Below are positions 1-9,392 of a stretch of 64,000 bases of DNA, piece after piece. The DNA is from JAAUSY01 sp964526735 (GTDB lineage Bacteria; Chloroflexota; Chloroflexia; Chloroflexales; Chloroflexaceae), in NCBI GenBank assembly GCA_964526735.1, contig CAZGLO010000005.1, positions 5,644-69,643 of the forward strand, written 5' to 3'. How positions within the stretch are numbered: position 1 is the stretch's first letter; every line of letters begins with the position of its first letter. The position numbers and the translations under genes were made by a program. The notes under the pieces were generated by a model, which worked only from the letters and a program-made list of their open reading frames with translations, ran no database searches and was not told the origin of the DNA.

Positions 1-1852
1 ATTGCGCAACGACAGCATTCGTATCGCTGAAGAACTCAACAATCACCCGCTTGATGGGCGGCTCGCCAAGGTAGTAATGCGGGTTGGCCTCAAAGACCAT
101 CCGTTGGCCCTTCTGCCACTCGACGATCTTATACGGGCCGTAGCTCATCAGCTGCTCGGATATCTCTGGCAAGGTTGACCACTCTGCGGCAGGCACATCC
201 GCCAGCTTTCGCCCATCAGAGAGCGTTTGGTGGGCGGGGTAGGCTCCCACTGTGAACGAGGTTCCGGCGTAGACCCCCGGTGTGGCAACCATATACTGCG
301 GCAGGCGGGCACCCGGCAGGTAGGTGTAGGCAAACGACGTATCGCTCAACACCTCGAACTGCTGTTGGGCGTCGCAAACCAGGTAGGAAACCCCTCCCGA
401 GTCGCGGTCGCAGTTGATGTCGTGGGCAAGCTGGATATCGGCGGCGGTGACGGGCACGCCATCCTCCCACGTCAACCCATTGGTCAGCTCAAATGTGACT
501 TTGAGTTGCGGGAGCGTGATTGTGCCGCCCTCATAGGTGATAAATTGGTTGTTTGCGTCGATAATCTGCGTTCCTGGCTCAAGCGGCGCACGTTCGCCCT
601 TCGCCGTCCACACGATATCGCCCGCCGTGACCTCTACCATCTCCATCGTCGCGCCGCCGTTCTCTAATGTGGGAAGGCGTGTAAGCGCAACGGGTTGGTA
701 GTCATAGCCACGGCCGGTCGCGGCGCGCACCGACAGCAAATCGACCACAATTTGGGTGACAGAAGAGCTTTCGGCGACGGCAAAGAGCGTTGAAGGCTCT
801 TGCGAGAAGCCAATAACCACCGTATCGCCGCCGTTGGTGAGCCGCCATTCGTCGATATTGACGACATACGACGATTCGCTCACGTCGGGCTTGAAGTTTT
901 GGAGGTTGTTGCTGGCTGCAGCCGCCTCAAAGCGGTTGAACAGCGGCAAACTGACCATATCTTTGGTAAACTCTTGCTGCGCGATGGCATAGAATTTCTT
1001 GCGCTCCTCACGTTTGAGGGTGTTGTTGGCGGCGATAATCGCTTGGCTGGCCCGCTCATTGCACCACCCCATGTAGTTTTGGCCTTCCCAGTTGTTCTCA
1101 GGAAGGGGAATTTGGTTGCAGGCATAGAGCGTATCACCGGCAGGGTCGGTCTGGCCCACCCACGCATATGCCCCAAGCTCAAAGTCGCGCCGTTGGAGGC
1201 CGGTCTCGCCCCCAAACCACCACGAGCCGGGTGCATGCGTCCGCACAATCTCGATACCGCAGTTGTTGAGGAGTTGCTGCTCGAAGACTGTCGCCCACTT
1301 CTGCCGAAAATCGGCATCGGTCGTGGTGAACTCAAGCGACAACAACTCGCCATCCGCATTCATCCGTATTGGCTTGTCGGGCTGCATTGTCCACCCCGCC
1401 TCCTCCAGCAAGCGATTGCCCTGTTCTGGGTTGAAGGGGTAGCGCGTGATGCCCTCTGTCGCCAATGCCCAGTGACCCTGGGGGATAAAGGTGTCCATCA
1501 TCATCTTTTGGCGTTGGGCATCGTCTAGGAAGGGGTAGACCGCACGGATAAGCTCGGAACGGTCGGTACAATAGGCTATGGCTTGGCGCACACGTTGGTC
1601 GCTCAGGATGGGGTGTGGGGTCGTCAACGATTGGGAGGTCTGAGAGGTGGTCGATGTGATTTCGTCGGTCGAAATGACTTCGCGGACAGGTTGCTCGCCA
1701 CCCCCGTCTGACATTTCACCGTCGTCGCTTGATGAGCCACTACATCCGCTCACCCCCAGCACGGCAATGGACATCAGTACAATGACCATCAGCGGGTGCA
1801 GCAGCGGGTGCAGCAGCGGACGAAAGAAGGAAGAAGGAACACGATACTTCAT
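1..1852 (-). CDS. ABC transporter family 5 solute-binding lipoprotein, lobes in permuted order (3' end outside window)
   Basis: I translated this frame by hand from the ATG at 1852; it stays open for 617 codons to the window edge. It opens with a short basic stretch, an LLHPLLHPL repeat, a hydrophobic segment and a lipobox (VSGC, Cys37), so it should be an exported lipoprotein. After a Ser/Thr/Asp-rich linker comes a region typical of the C-terminal half of SBP_bac_5 (LSDQRVRQAIAYCTDRSEL at residues 83-101, ending near VVNIDEWRL at about 335). From about residue 341 the N-terminal half begins (DTVVIGFSQEPSTL, then GLTWEDGVPVTAADI, then YGPYKIVEWQKGQRMVFEANPHYY). The C-lobe therefore comes before the N-lobe. 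Family members bind peptides, nickel or sugars for ABC import. No permease gene is visible in the window. The missing part could be a second C-lobe (tandem protein) or only the hinge closure (true permutation). Confidence 0.8.
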   Translation of the reverse strand, partial: MKYRVPSSFFRPLLHPLLHPLMVIVLMSIAVLGVSGCSGSSSDDGEMSDGGGEQPVREVISTDEITSTTSQTSQSLTTPHPILSDQRVRQAIAYCTDRSELIRAVYPFLDDAQRQKMMMDTFIPQGHWALATEGITRYPFNPEQGNRLLEEAGWTMQPDKPIRMNADGELLSLEFTTTDADFRQKWATVFEQQLLNNCGIEIVRTHAPGSWWFGGETGLQRRDFELGAYAWVGQTDPAGDTLYACNQIPLPENNWEGQNYMGWCNERASQAIIAANNTLKREERKKFYAIAQQEFTKDMVSLPLFNRFEAAAASNNLQNFKPDVSESSYVVNIDEWRLTNGGDTVVIGFSQEPSTLFAVAESSSVTQIVVDLLSVRAATGRGYDYQPVALTRLPTLENGGATMEMVEVTAGDIVWTAKGERAPLEPGTQIIDANNQFITYEGGTITLPQLKVTFELTNGLTWEDGVPVTAADIQLAHDINCDRDSGGVSYLVCDAQQQFEVLSDTSFAYTYLPGARLPQYMVATPGVYAGTSFTVGAYPAHQTLSDGRKLADVPAAEWSTLPEISEQLMSYGPYKIVEWQKGQRMVFEANPHYYLGEPPIKRVIVEFFSDTNAVVAQ

Positions 1853-1986
1853 CTCAAGCCCTTTCATATGTTGTTCACACTCGCGGTAGCCCCTCAACCA
1901 CGGTGGCACGTCGTACGGCGGTTGAGAGGAGTACACCACAGGCGATTGCAAGGCACGTCGCAATCACAGTCACGCTCGTGTGCCTA

Positions 1987-2020
1987 ACTATATCATAAGA
2001 ATAACGTTGTTACAATGCAA
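1987..2020 (-). promoter_or_regulatory. Two overlapping sigma70-type promoters for the lipoprotein gene
   Basis: On the minus strand, TTGCAT (2015-2020) and TATGAT (1992-1997) are 17 bases apart. Shifted by a few bases, TTGTAA (2009-2014) and TATAGT (1987-1992) are also about 17 apart. Either could drive the lipoprotein gene starting at 1852. Confidence 0.55.
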
Positions 2021-2154
2021 GGGGAGAAGTGGAAGGCATAGCACATGCAACGTTTTATGTTGACCAGGAGAACGCCATGAGATACGGACGTTGATGGTGG
2101 TGTTCGGCTGATAGGGGGGCTGATAGCGGGTTGATATCTGGCCAACACCACGTA

Positions 2155-2163
2155 TGTTATACT
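2155..2163 (+). promoter_or_regulatory. Extended -10 promoter of the pseudouridine synthase gene
   Basis: TG-T-TATACT lies about 40 bases before the GTG start at 2204. No good -35 box at normal spacing is present, which fits an extended -10 promoter. Confidence 0.45.
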
Positions 2164-2203
2164 ACGGAGAACGGAAACACACTAGAAACCAAGTAGGACA
2201 GAC

Positions 2204-2977
2204 GTGGCAGACGAACGATTGCAAAAGGCATTGGCGCGGGCGGGAGTGGGGTCTCGGCGTGGATGCGAGTCGCTTATCGTGGCGGGGCGGGGGATGGTCA
2301 ATGGGCAGGTGGTGCACGAGTTGGGGAGCCGGGTCGATCTCTCACGCGACGAGGTGGTGGTAGATGGCGTGCGGGTGGAGCCGCCCACGCGGCGGGTCTA
2401 CGTGATGCTGCACAAGCCGGTGGGCGTGGTTTCGACGGCGGACGACCCCCATGGCCGCCAGACGGTGGTGGAGATGCTTGATCTGCCGGAGCGGGTATTT
2501 CCGGTTGGGCGGCTCGATGCCAATAGCGAAGGGCTGCTTTTGCTCACCAACGACGGCGCATTGACGCATCATCTCACGCACCCCCGCTTTGAGATCGACA
2601 AAGAATATCATGTGCTCCTAGACGGCTACCCACAAGAGCGCATCTTACAGCAATGGCGAGCGGGCGTTGTGCTTGAGGGCACGCGCACGGCTCCCGCCAC
2701 CGTCGAGCGCCTCCCCCTACGAGAGGTAGAGGCGGGTCGGGCGGCAGGACGGCGGATGGAGCGCGGAGCGTGGATGCGGGTGGTCATACACGAAGGGCGC
2801 AAACGGCATATCCGCGAAGTCGCCAAGCTCCTTGGACACCAGGTCAAGCGGCTGATACGGGTGCGAGAGGGGACGTTGGTGTTGGGCGACCTCGCGCCGG
2901 GCAAGTGGCGCTTCCTGACGCCGGATGAGATAGCCACCCTCCATTCGCACACCTCGCACGCCAACCTCTCCACGTGA
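2204..2977 (+). CDS. rRNA pseudouridine synthase, RsuA/RluB/RluE family
   Basis: A 257-residue protein read from a GTG start. Residues 1-48 form an S4 RNA-binding domain (RLQKALARAGVGSRRGCE). The rest is the RsuA-type catalytic domain, with the signature GRLDANSEGLLLLTNDG around the catalytic Asp105. It converts uridine to pseudouridine in ribosomal RNA; whether in 16S (RsuA) or 23S (RluB/E) cannot be told from sequence alone. In many bacteria this gene sits with scpA-scpB, which are absent here. The protein ends 37 bases before the next gene, so the two may be co-transcribed. Confidence 0.92.
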   Translation: MADERLQKALARAGVGSRRGCESLIVAGRGMVNGQVVHELGSRVDLSRDEVVVDGVRVEPPTRRVYVMLHKPVGVVSTADDPHGRQTVVEMLDLPERVFPVGRLDANSEGLLLLTNDGALTHHLTHPRFEIDKEYHVLLDGYPQERILQQWRAGVVLEGTRTAPATVERLPLREVEAGRAAGRRMERGAWMRVVIHEGRKRHIREVAKLLGHQVKRLIRVREGTLVLGDLAPGKWRFLTPDEIATLHSHTSHANLST

Positions 2978-3014
2978 TACCAAGCGCAACAAGAGAAGGA
3001 ATCCCCCTACCGTC

Positions 3015-6000
3015 ATGATACTGCTTTCTGCACTGCATATCACGCTTATTCATCTCGTCTTCCTGGCGGTATGTGGCATTGGATTGGCGCGGTTAGTATT
3101 GCCGCAGCGGCTGCAGGGCCACCAACTCACCCTCGCCCCGACATTTGGCCTGGCGCTGGTGGCGATCATCGGCTTCTACGGCACTCATGCTGGCTTCACC
3201 ATCCGCCAACTCCTCCCCATCACCATCGGCATCGCGCTTCTCCTGCTCATCATCGCGACGGTGGATGCCTACCGGACGGGGGAATGGTGGTGGATCGATT
3301 TCCTACCACCGCGGGAGCTTCTTGCCGTAGCGAGTGTGATGGCAGGGACGTGGTTGGTCAGTATTTTGCCGGTGCTCTCCTACGGGACGTTGGTGCCGAT
3401 AGGCGAGAATTGGGACATTGAGTTTTACCTGCCCCTCGCCGACTACCTGCAATCCTACAGCTATGCCTCATTGGTACATGCCCCTGCCAACCCGCTCCGC
3501 GATCTCCTCCTCACCGACCGGCTTGCCTCCCGTGCGATGGGCGCGACGTATGCCCAATCGATGGGAGATATCCTTACTTTTCGGGAGGCGTGGGATAGTT
3601 GGGTACCAGTACTTGGCCTCTTCCGCGCATTGAGCATTGCCGGTTTTTATGCGTTCCTCCGCGACGGGCTTGGATTTCAGCCGCGCGGTGCATTGGCGGG
3701 GGCTGGGCTTATCACGGTCAATGGCCTCCTGCTCTGGACGACCTACAATAGCTTTGGGATGGGGCTTGGAGGACTGGTTCTGCTCCCCACATCGCTCCTC
3801 TGTCTGATAGTGGCGCTCCGCAGCGGCCAACACCGCACCGTCATAGGGGCGATTGTGCTGCTTGGCGGCTTGACATGTACCTATTGGCCTATGTTGATGG
3901 TCTATGGGCTGTTGGGCGCAGGCATAGGCATGATCATCATATGGGAGCAGTGGAAAGATGAGTGGGTACGTGTGGTTGGGCGGGGCATGCTCATCCTGAT
4001 TGGCGGGGGGATGGTTGGGTTCCTTGCCCATCTCCACGCCCCGGACGCCTTCCTTGGCGTATTCACCCTCCAAACGCCATCCATGGGCGTCTCCTCATTC
4101 CTCCCGCCCACTGCCATCATCGGCAGCGCCCCCTACCATCATCAAGGCGTAGCCGCAGCGTGGGGGAATATAGGGACGGTATTGGCATGGGGCGGGGTGG
4201 GGATAATGGCGGGGTTGCTTTTCCTGACCATCCGCAAGGGCACCGCCCAACGTCCCCTTACCTTGACCATCGTTGCGTGTACACTCTTTTACCTGATTGC
4301 ACTGCGGTTTATTGTCGGTTTCCCATATGGCTATCTGCGCGGCGCAAGCTATATCAACAGCTTCCTGATCGGCATAGCGGGCACAAGCGTGATTATGGAC
4401 ACCACCCGCCTCTCCCGCTTCATCCCCGCCCTCTATGCGACATTGCTGCTTATCAGCGCGACGGCGGGGTATCGTACCTATGCAGTCTATGCGGATGAGC
4501 CGGGGATGTTGCACTTTGACACGGTCGGGATGCGAGCGGTAGCCGGTTCAATCGCGGTAGAAGGCGATCAGCAAGCGCAACAGCATCAGCAGGGGCAAAG
4601 AGAAGGGAAATTGCCATCCGACGCACCATCCGACTCGGTATTCATCTCTCCCAACCCCGTCCTGCGTGGGCCATACACCGGCGCACTTGCCTATGCCTTC
4701 CGCAAGCACGAATTGGTGGGGATGATGGCCACCGGCTACCGCCCTCTCGCCCATGTCCCCCCCGACACCAACCCTGCCTACGGCGTGCTTGCCAATGGGG
4801 ATGACCCCCACGCCTATGGCTTTACCGAGGCCATCTGGCGGGGCGACCGCGCGACGCTCTACCGCGCGCCGACCGGGCGGGTGGCGTGGCTCAATGGGCG
4901 GCCAAGCTTCTACACCGAAGACCACCTGCTGCTGGATGATACGGTCTATACGCGGGCTAAGTTGGGGGTAGGGAGCCATCTTGAGGCAACCCCCGACTCG
5001 CCGTTGACACTGTATATTGGCCATCACAACATTGACGACAAACCGATTGAGCATGATGCTTCTGAGCGGGAAAAACGTGCGGTTGAGCTGATGATCGGCA
5101 GTTTTGTTGAGCAGAAAGGGGAATTGATGGTCGGCGGCAATGCATACCCGATCGCGCTGTCGTCAGGCGTCAACACATTGACGATCCCCACCCTCGAAAC
5201 GCCGACAATCGTATCACTTCGGGGCGAAGATGCTCCCCTCTACCTCCGTTGGGCAAGCATGCTCGATGCTCCATTGGAGGCGGAGTTGGTGCTTGAGCCG
5301 ACGGGCATCTCCCCCACCTCAACGACCGCCACAAATATTGCCACATTCGATGATACCCTGCTCTTGGGCATCTCAAACGATGTTCACTTGGAGGGGGCAA
5401 CCGCAAACATAAAGGTGGCCGCCCCGGGAGGCGATGTCGTGCGGTTGGCAGTCGAAATCTATGAGGAGTTGGCGGGGTATGGCGGTAATCCTGCCCACTA
5501 TGCTTGGACAGCCTTCCCCGTCGCCGATGCAGAGGGCAATTATACGCTTGATATCGACCTCCAAACGCCTGCTATGAAGCTGAATGGCGAACCGTTGATG
5601 GTCAATACCGGCGAGATGCGTGATGGCTCTTACTTTGCCGCACTATGGGTCTATCAAGGGGAGCACGTGCGCCGAACTATTCCCTTTCTGCGCTTTACGC
5701 GGGAGCATGGGGAGATACAGGAGGTTACCGCGCTGGACGTGAATTGCGTCTTTGCGCCATTGTCGTTTCCCCGCCACTCCCACGACGCCCAATTTGGTGA
5801 CGGCATCAAGCTCCTTGCCAGCGAACAAAGCACTGCCATCGCGCACCCCCAAGATGAGATGCAAGTGTCTTTGCTGTGGCAGGCAGAGCAACCCCTCCCC
5901 ACCTCCTACCTTGTCTTTGTGCAGCTATTGGGAGAGGGCGACCACAAGATTGCGGAGTGGAATGGGGCAGCGGGCGGCGATTGGTACCCAACGATTGCGT

Positions 6001-6185
6001 GGCACGCGGGCCAGCGGATGTGGCAAGATATCCCCTTGACCATCGCGGCTGATGCGCAACCTGGCCACTACCGCACCGTCGTTGGGCTATTCGACCCTGT
6101 CAGTGGGGAGCGGCTGACCTTGCAAGATGGCTCTCCAATGATGAGCGTGGGCGAGGTGGAGGTGGTGGAGCGCGAAACACCCTAA
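3015..6185 (+). CDS. Very large polytopic membrane protein with soluble C-terminal half, GT-C-like
   Basis: A 1056-residue protein not recognised by name. Residues 1 to about 480 contain roughly ten or more hydrophobic segments, starting at the first residues (ALHITLIHLVFLAVCGIGLARLVL). The acidic/aromatic motif GENWDIEFYLPLADY lies in a loop near residue 134, as in GT-C type lipid-linked sugar transferases. A Gln-rich tract (QQAQQHQQGQ, about 518-527) separates this part from an extracellular-type half of beta-rich appearance (about 540-1056) with no motif I can name. It may handle cell-surface glycans, as do several other genes here. It converges on mutS2 with only two bases between stop codons. 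Confidence 0.75.
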   Translation: MILLSALHITLIHLVFLAVCGIGLARLVLPQRLQGHQLTLAPTFGLALVAIIGFYGTHAGFTIRQLLPITIGIALLLLIIATVDAYRTGEWWWIDFLPPRELLAVASVMAGTWLVSILPVLSYGTLVPIGENWDIEFYLPLADYLQSYSYASLVHAPANPLRDLLLTDRLASRAMGATYAQSMGDILTFREAWDSWVPVLGLFRALSIAGFYAFLRDGLGFQPRGALAGAGLITVNGLLLWTTYNSFGMGLGGLVLLPTSLLCLIVALRSGQHRTVIGAIVLLGGLTCTYWPMLMVYGLLGAGIGMIIIWEQWKDEWVRVVGRGMLILIGGGMVGFLAHLHAPDAFLGVFTLQTPSMGVSSFLPPTAIIGSAPYHHQGVAAAWGNIGTVLAWGGVGIMAGLLFLTIRKGTAQRPLTLTIVACTLFYLIALRFIVGFPYGYLRGASYINSFLIGIAGTSVIMDTTRLSRFIPALYATLLLISATAGYRTYAVYADEPGMLHFDTVGMRAVAGSIAVEGDQQAQQHQQGQREGKLPSDAPSDSVFISPNPVLRGPYTGALAYAFRKHELVGMMATGYRPLAHVPPDTNPAYGVLANGDDPHAYGFTEAIWRGDRATLYRAPTGRVAWLNGRPSFYTEDHLLLDDTVYTRAKLGVGSHLEATPDSPLTLYIGHHNIDDKPIEHDASEREKRAVELMIGSFVEQKGELMVGGNAYPIALSSGVNTLTIPTLETPTIVSLRGEDAPLYLRWASMLDAPLEAELVLEPTGISPTSTTATNIATFDDTLLLGISNDVHLEGATANIKVAAPGGDVVRLAVEIYEELAGYGGNPAHYAWTAFPVADAEGNYTLDIDLQTPAMKLNGEPLMVNTGEMRDGSYFAALWVYQGEHVRRTIPFLRFTREHGEIQEVTALDVNCVFAPLSFPRHSHDAQFGDGIKLLASEQSTAIAHPQDEMQVSLLWQAEQPLPTSYLVFVQLLGEGDHKIAEWNGAAGGDWYPTIAWHAGQRMWQDIPLTIAADAQPGHYRTVVGLFDPVSGERLTLQDGSPMMSVGEVEVVERETP

Positions 6186-6187
6186 GG

Positions 6188-8653
6188 CTACCGCTCCACC
6201 AGCCGGGCAACCGTCATCCCCGTATCGCCATTCTCCTGGCCCACCTTGAACGACTTGATGAGCGGGTGGCGGCGGAGGAGATCGTGCACAGCTTGGCGTA
6301 ATGCGCCTGTCCCTTTGCCGTGGATAAGGTGTACAAACGGCAGGCTAGAGAGATAGGCGTCGTTGAGGTATTGATCCAGTTGGAGATCAACATCCGCCAC
6401 GCGCCACCCACGCATATCGAGGTTCATCGACACATTGGGAGCATCTGGTACTGCCACGGAACGGGATGAACCACGTTGTTGGTGCTCCGATTGCCCTTTC
6501 TTCTCAAGCAGTAGCTCTTTCACCTTCACAGAGACACGAAATCCACCAATTTGCACCTCGGCGGTCTTCTCGTCTGGGTCAAGCTCAACAATTTCGCCCG
6601 TTTGGCCGATTGAGCGAACCAATACCGTGTCACCAACCTCAAGCGGCTGCTGCGATGGCCGTTGAGAAGTAGTAGATTGCCCAGATTGCCCAGTCGGCCT
6701 CCCCGCCTGCTGCACCCGCGTCTTGATGGCGTGCAAATCTCTGTCCATATCACGGGCGCGTTTGCGAGATACGCCGCCATCCTTCGCCGACTGCCGCAAC
6801 TGCTGCAATTCGGCACGCGCCTCCCGCACTTCCTCCTCTACTTCGCGCACAGCCACGTCAAGCCGTTGTTGCCGCGTCCGCTCAAACTCATCACGCTCTT
6901 CCTGTAGCCGCTGGCGATATTTCTCCGCGTCGTCGCGAAGCTGTTCGGCGCGTTGTGCTTTTTCGGCGGCGGCTTCGTGCTTGGCACGGATATCCTCAAG
7001 CAACGCCTCAATATGCAGCGCATCGCGGCTCATCATCCCCTGTGCACGGTCAACCAACGCGGTATCAAGGCCAAGGCGAGATGCAATCGCCAGCGCATTG
7101 GAGTGGCCCGGCAAGCCAATCGTCAGCTTGTAGGTGGGGGCAAGCGTTTCGCTGTTGAATTCGGTTGAGCCATTTTCAACGCCGTCGGTGTTGTGCGCAA
7201 ATGCTTTCAGTTCAGCGTAGTGCGTGGTGATAATCCCCAAACACCCCCGCGCCAAAAACCGCTCAATGATGGCCTGTGCCAGGGCAGAGCCTTCTATGGG
7301 GTCAGTGCCCGCGCCAATCTCATCAAGCAGGACAAGGGTGGGTGGAGGCAACATCTCGCCATTTGCCGCTGTGGTGTGGCTTGTGGCTCCGCCTGATGCT
7401 TCTAGCGTCTCCTCTATCGCGTTGAGCATGCGGATGATAGTGCTCATATGCGAAGAAAACGTACTTAAACTCTGCTCAATACTCTGCTCATCGCCAATAT
7501 CGGAGAATACGCCTTCAAAAACCGGCAGCTGCGATTGATCCCCCACCGGAATATGCAACCCCGCCTGCGCCATCAGCGTGAGCAGGCCGACGGTCTTGAG
7601 CGCGACGGTCTTCCCGCCGGTATTGGGGCCAGTAATCAGCAAGAGCCGGAAATCGCCTCCCAACCATACGTCGATAGGAATAACCGTTTCTTGGTTGAGG
7701 AGCGGGTGGCGGGCTTGAATAAGGGAGAGGAGCGGCTCTGAGGGCGGGAGGTCGCTTGGGCCAACGATAGTCGGCTCAATGCAGCGGAGGCCATCGGCAT
7801 ATTTGGCCTGCGCAAAGAAGAGATCGAGGGTCGCGAGGGTGGTGACGCCTTCCCCCACCGGCCCCGCCACGCCCCCAACCCGCTGCGAGAGCATTGTCAA
7901 GATGCGTTCGACCTCTTGTGCCTCATCCTGCTCCAGGCCGCGTAGCTGATTGTTTAGCTCAACCACCGCCATCGGCTCAATATAGACCGTCGCGCCGCTT
8001 GACGAGTGGTCGTGTACGAGGCCTTCGACTGTACGGCGGTGTGCCGCCTTGACAGGCACCACATAGCGCCCATTGCGCACGGTGACAAGCTGCTCTTGCA
8101 GGATATCGCCATACCCCGATGAGCCAATAATGCGTTGGAGTTTCTCCTGCAGTCGCTGCGCCATACTGTGGATTTCGCTGCGCAGACGGGCAAGGAGTGG
8201 ACTTGCGCTGTCAAGCACCGTGCCGTCGTGGCCAATCGCCCGCTCTATCTCGCTCTCAATGGCAGGGTATTCGGGCAGATCGTCGGCGAAGCGGCAGAGG
8301 AGCGGAAATTCTCGCTCATCCAGCACCTGCAACAACCCCCGCAACCGCCGCATACTCGCCAATGTGTGCGCGACGTGGGTGAGTTCAAGGGGGTCTAACC
8401 GCCCACCGCGCGCCGCATGCTGCACGTGCTCACGGATGTCGCGGGCGCTGCCTATAGTCGCATCGGCGTGTTGGTTGAGGAAGACCCGCGCTTCGCTTGT
8501 GAGTTGGAGCCGCCGCACCACCTCCGCCTCGTCCGTCGTCGGGAGCAGGGCAAGTGCAAGACTCCGCGATGCAGAGAAGCTGGTGTGGGCAGCGAGACGC
8601 TCGCGGATCTTCGGAAATTCTAGCGTCTCTATCGTCTGATCGTAGATTGACAT
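6188..8653 (-). CDS. mutS2: MutS2 ATPase/endonuclease (RqcU)
   Basis: An 821-residue protein of normal family length. The N-terminal MutS-like core is followed by the ABC-type ATPase with Walker A GPNTGGKT (about 342-349) and the Walker B region LLDEIGAGTDPIEGSALA. A long charged coiled-coil follows (about 560-660), then a KOW-like segment (VGDTVLVRSIGQTGEIVEL) and a C-terminal Smr nuclease domain (LDMRGWRVADVD ... LIHGKGTGALR). MutS2 lacks the mismatch-recognition domain. The family is known to suppress recombination and, in Bacillus, to act on collided ribosomes. Its position 52 bases downstream of a CvpA-like gene matches the arrangement in Firmicutes. Confidence 0.96.
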   Translation of the reverse strand: MSIYDQTIETLEFPKIRERLAAHTSFSASRSLALALLPTTDEAEVVRRLQLTSEARVFLNQHADATIGSARDIREHVQHAARGGRLDPLELTHVAHTLASMRRLRGLLQVLDEREFPLLCRFADDLPEYPAIESEIERAIGHDGTVLDSASPLLARLRSEIHSMAQRLQEKLQRIIGSSGYGDILQEQLVTVRNGRYVVPVKAAHRRTVEGLVHDHSSSGATVYIEPMAVVELNNQLRGLEQDEAQEVERILTMLSQRVGGVAGPVGEGVTTLATLDLFFAQAKYADGLRCIEPTIVGPSDLPPSEPLLSLIQARHPLLNQETVIPIDVWLGGDFRLLLITGPNTGGKTVALKTVGLLTLMAQAGLHIPVGDQSQLPVFEGVFSDIGDEQSIEQSLSTFSSHMSTIIRMLNAIEETLEASGGATSHTTAANGEMLPPPTLVLLDEIGAGTDPIEGSALAQAIIERFLARGCLGIITTHYAELKAFAHNTDGVENGSTEFNSETLAPTYKLTIGLPGHSNALAIASRLGLDTALVDRAQGMMSRDALHIEALLEDIRAKHEAAAEKAQRAEQLRDDAEKYRQRLQEERDEFERTRQQRLDVAVREVEEEVREARAELQQLRQSAKDGGVSRKRARDMDRDLHAIKTRVQQAGRPTGQSGQSTTSQRPSQQPLEVGDTVLVRSIGQTGEIVELDPDEKTAEVQIGGFRVSVKVKELLLEKKGQSEHQQRGSSRSVAVPDAPNVSMNLDMRGWRVADVDLQLDQYLNDAYLSSLPFVHLIHGKGTGALRQAVHDLLRRHPLIKSFKVGQENGDTGMTVARLVER

Positions 8654-8705
8654 GGTTAAATACGTGCTATCGTGTACCGTGGAGGGTATAGGCTACGAGT
8701 ATAAG

Positions 8706-9260
8706 CTATTGTTGGGTGGCCCGGAAGAGTATTTCAACACTGTCGGGCAGGAATGGGTTGGCAAAATCGTAGGCGCGTGGCAAGACATACAACTGGAAAT
8801 ACTGCAGCAAGAATGAGTTGCGCATGCTCCCGCCAAGCAGCCGGGCGATGGGGAGATCAAGCGTCTCGCCCCCCCGCTCGATCATCAATGTCCACAGCAG
8901 GTCGGCGAACATCCCAAGGAAGAGCGCCCCCAAGATAATGCCCAAAAACATCCCGATACCGTGGTCGAGGAAGAAAAAGCGGTCGGGAATAGAGACCTCT
9001 CGGAAGTTGTAGATCCCCACGAACGAAAATAGCGTAAACCCAATCAGCACAAGGAGTGAAAAGGAGACAAATATCGCCACCTGTGGGCCAGTACCAAGCT
9101 GCACAATGAAGAAGTTTGCGAGCAGTTCGAAGGTAAAGCTGGCCACCAAAAGGCTTATATAAAAAGATACCAAAAGGATCGTCAGCTGAATTGCCCCTCG
9201 GAAGAACCCAAGGGCCACGATACCAAAGAAAAGCAAGATATAAATGATATCGAATAACAT
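8706..9260 (-). CDS. CvpA-like integral membrane protein
   Basis: A 184-residue protein with four hydrophobic segments (about 3-24, 25-48, 60-82 and 103-127). The N-terminus MLFDIIYILLFFGIVALGFFRGAIQL is typical of the CvpA/colicin V production family. The gene is immediately upstream of mutS2 on the same strand, as cvpA (yshB) is in Bacillus. The biochemical role of CvpA is not settled. Assignment rests on topology, N-terminal pattern and neighbour. Confidence 0.7.
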   Translation of the reverse strand: MLFDIIYILLFFGIVALGFFRGAIQLTILLVSFYISLLVASFTFELLANFFIVQLGTGPQVAIFVSFSLLVLIGFTLFSFVGIYNFREVSIPDRFFFLDHGIGMFLGIILGALFLGMFADLLWTLMIERGGETLDLPIARLLGGSMRNSFLLQYFQLYVLPRAYDFANPFLPDSVEILFRATQQ

Positions 9261-9392
9261 AGTATCATTTCCTAATGTAGTTGGTTTTCTGCTTCAACCT
9301 ACCTTTCATAGTACCACATTTTCACGAACGGGGGAAAGAAAAATGGTTACGTTCCCCTTTCAATTGCGGATAACCGCGAATGAGAACAATTA

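Larger units (their letters stand above)
1853..2203. other. Divergent intergenic region between the lipoprotein and the pseudouridine synthase
   Basis: About 350 bases with no convincing gene. It holds the promoters of both flanking genes (listed separately). The part next to the lipoprotein start (1853-1985) would be a leader of roughly 130 bases. I see no strong hairpin or terminator in it. Confidence 0.6.

Noticed and set aside
800..1528. A 242-codon plus-strand frame near the window start
   Set aside because: It is antisense to the solute-binding lipoprotein, whose family motifs are unambiguous.
9322..9354. Intrinsic terminator (GGGGGAA...TTCCCC)
   Set aside because: The stem exists, but there is no T-run at the expected side on either strand.
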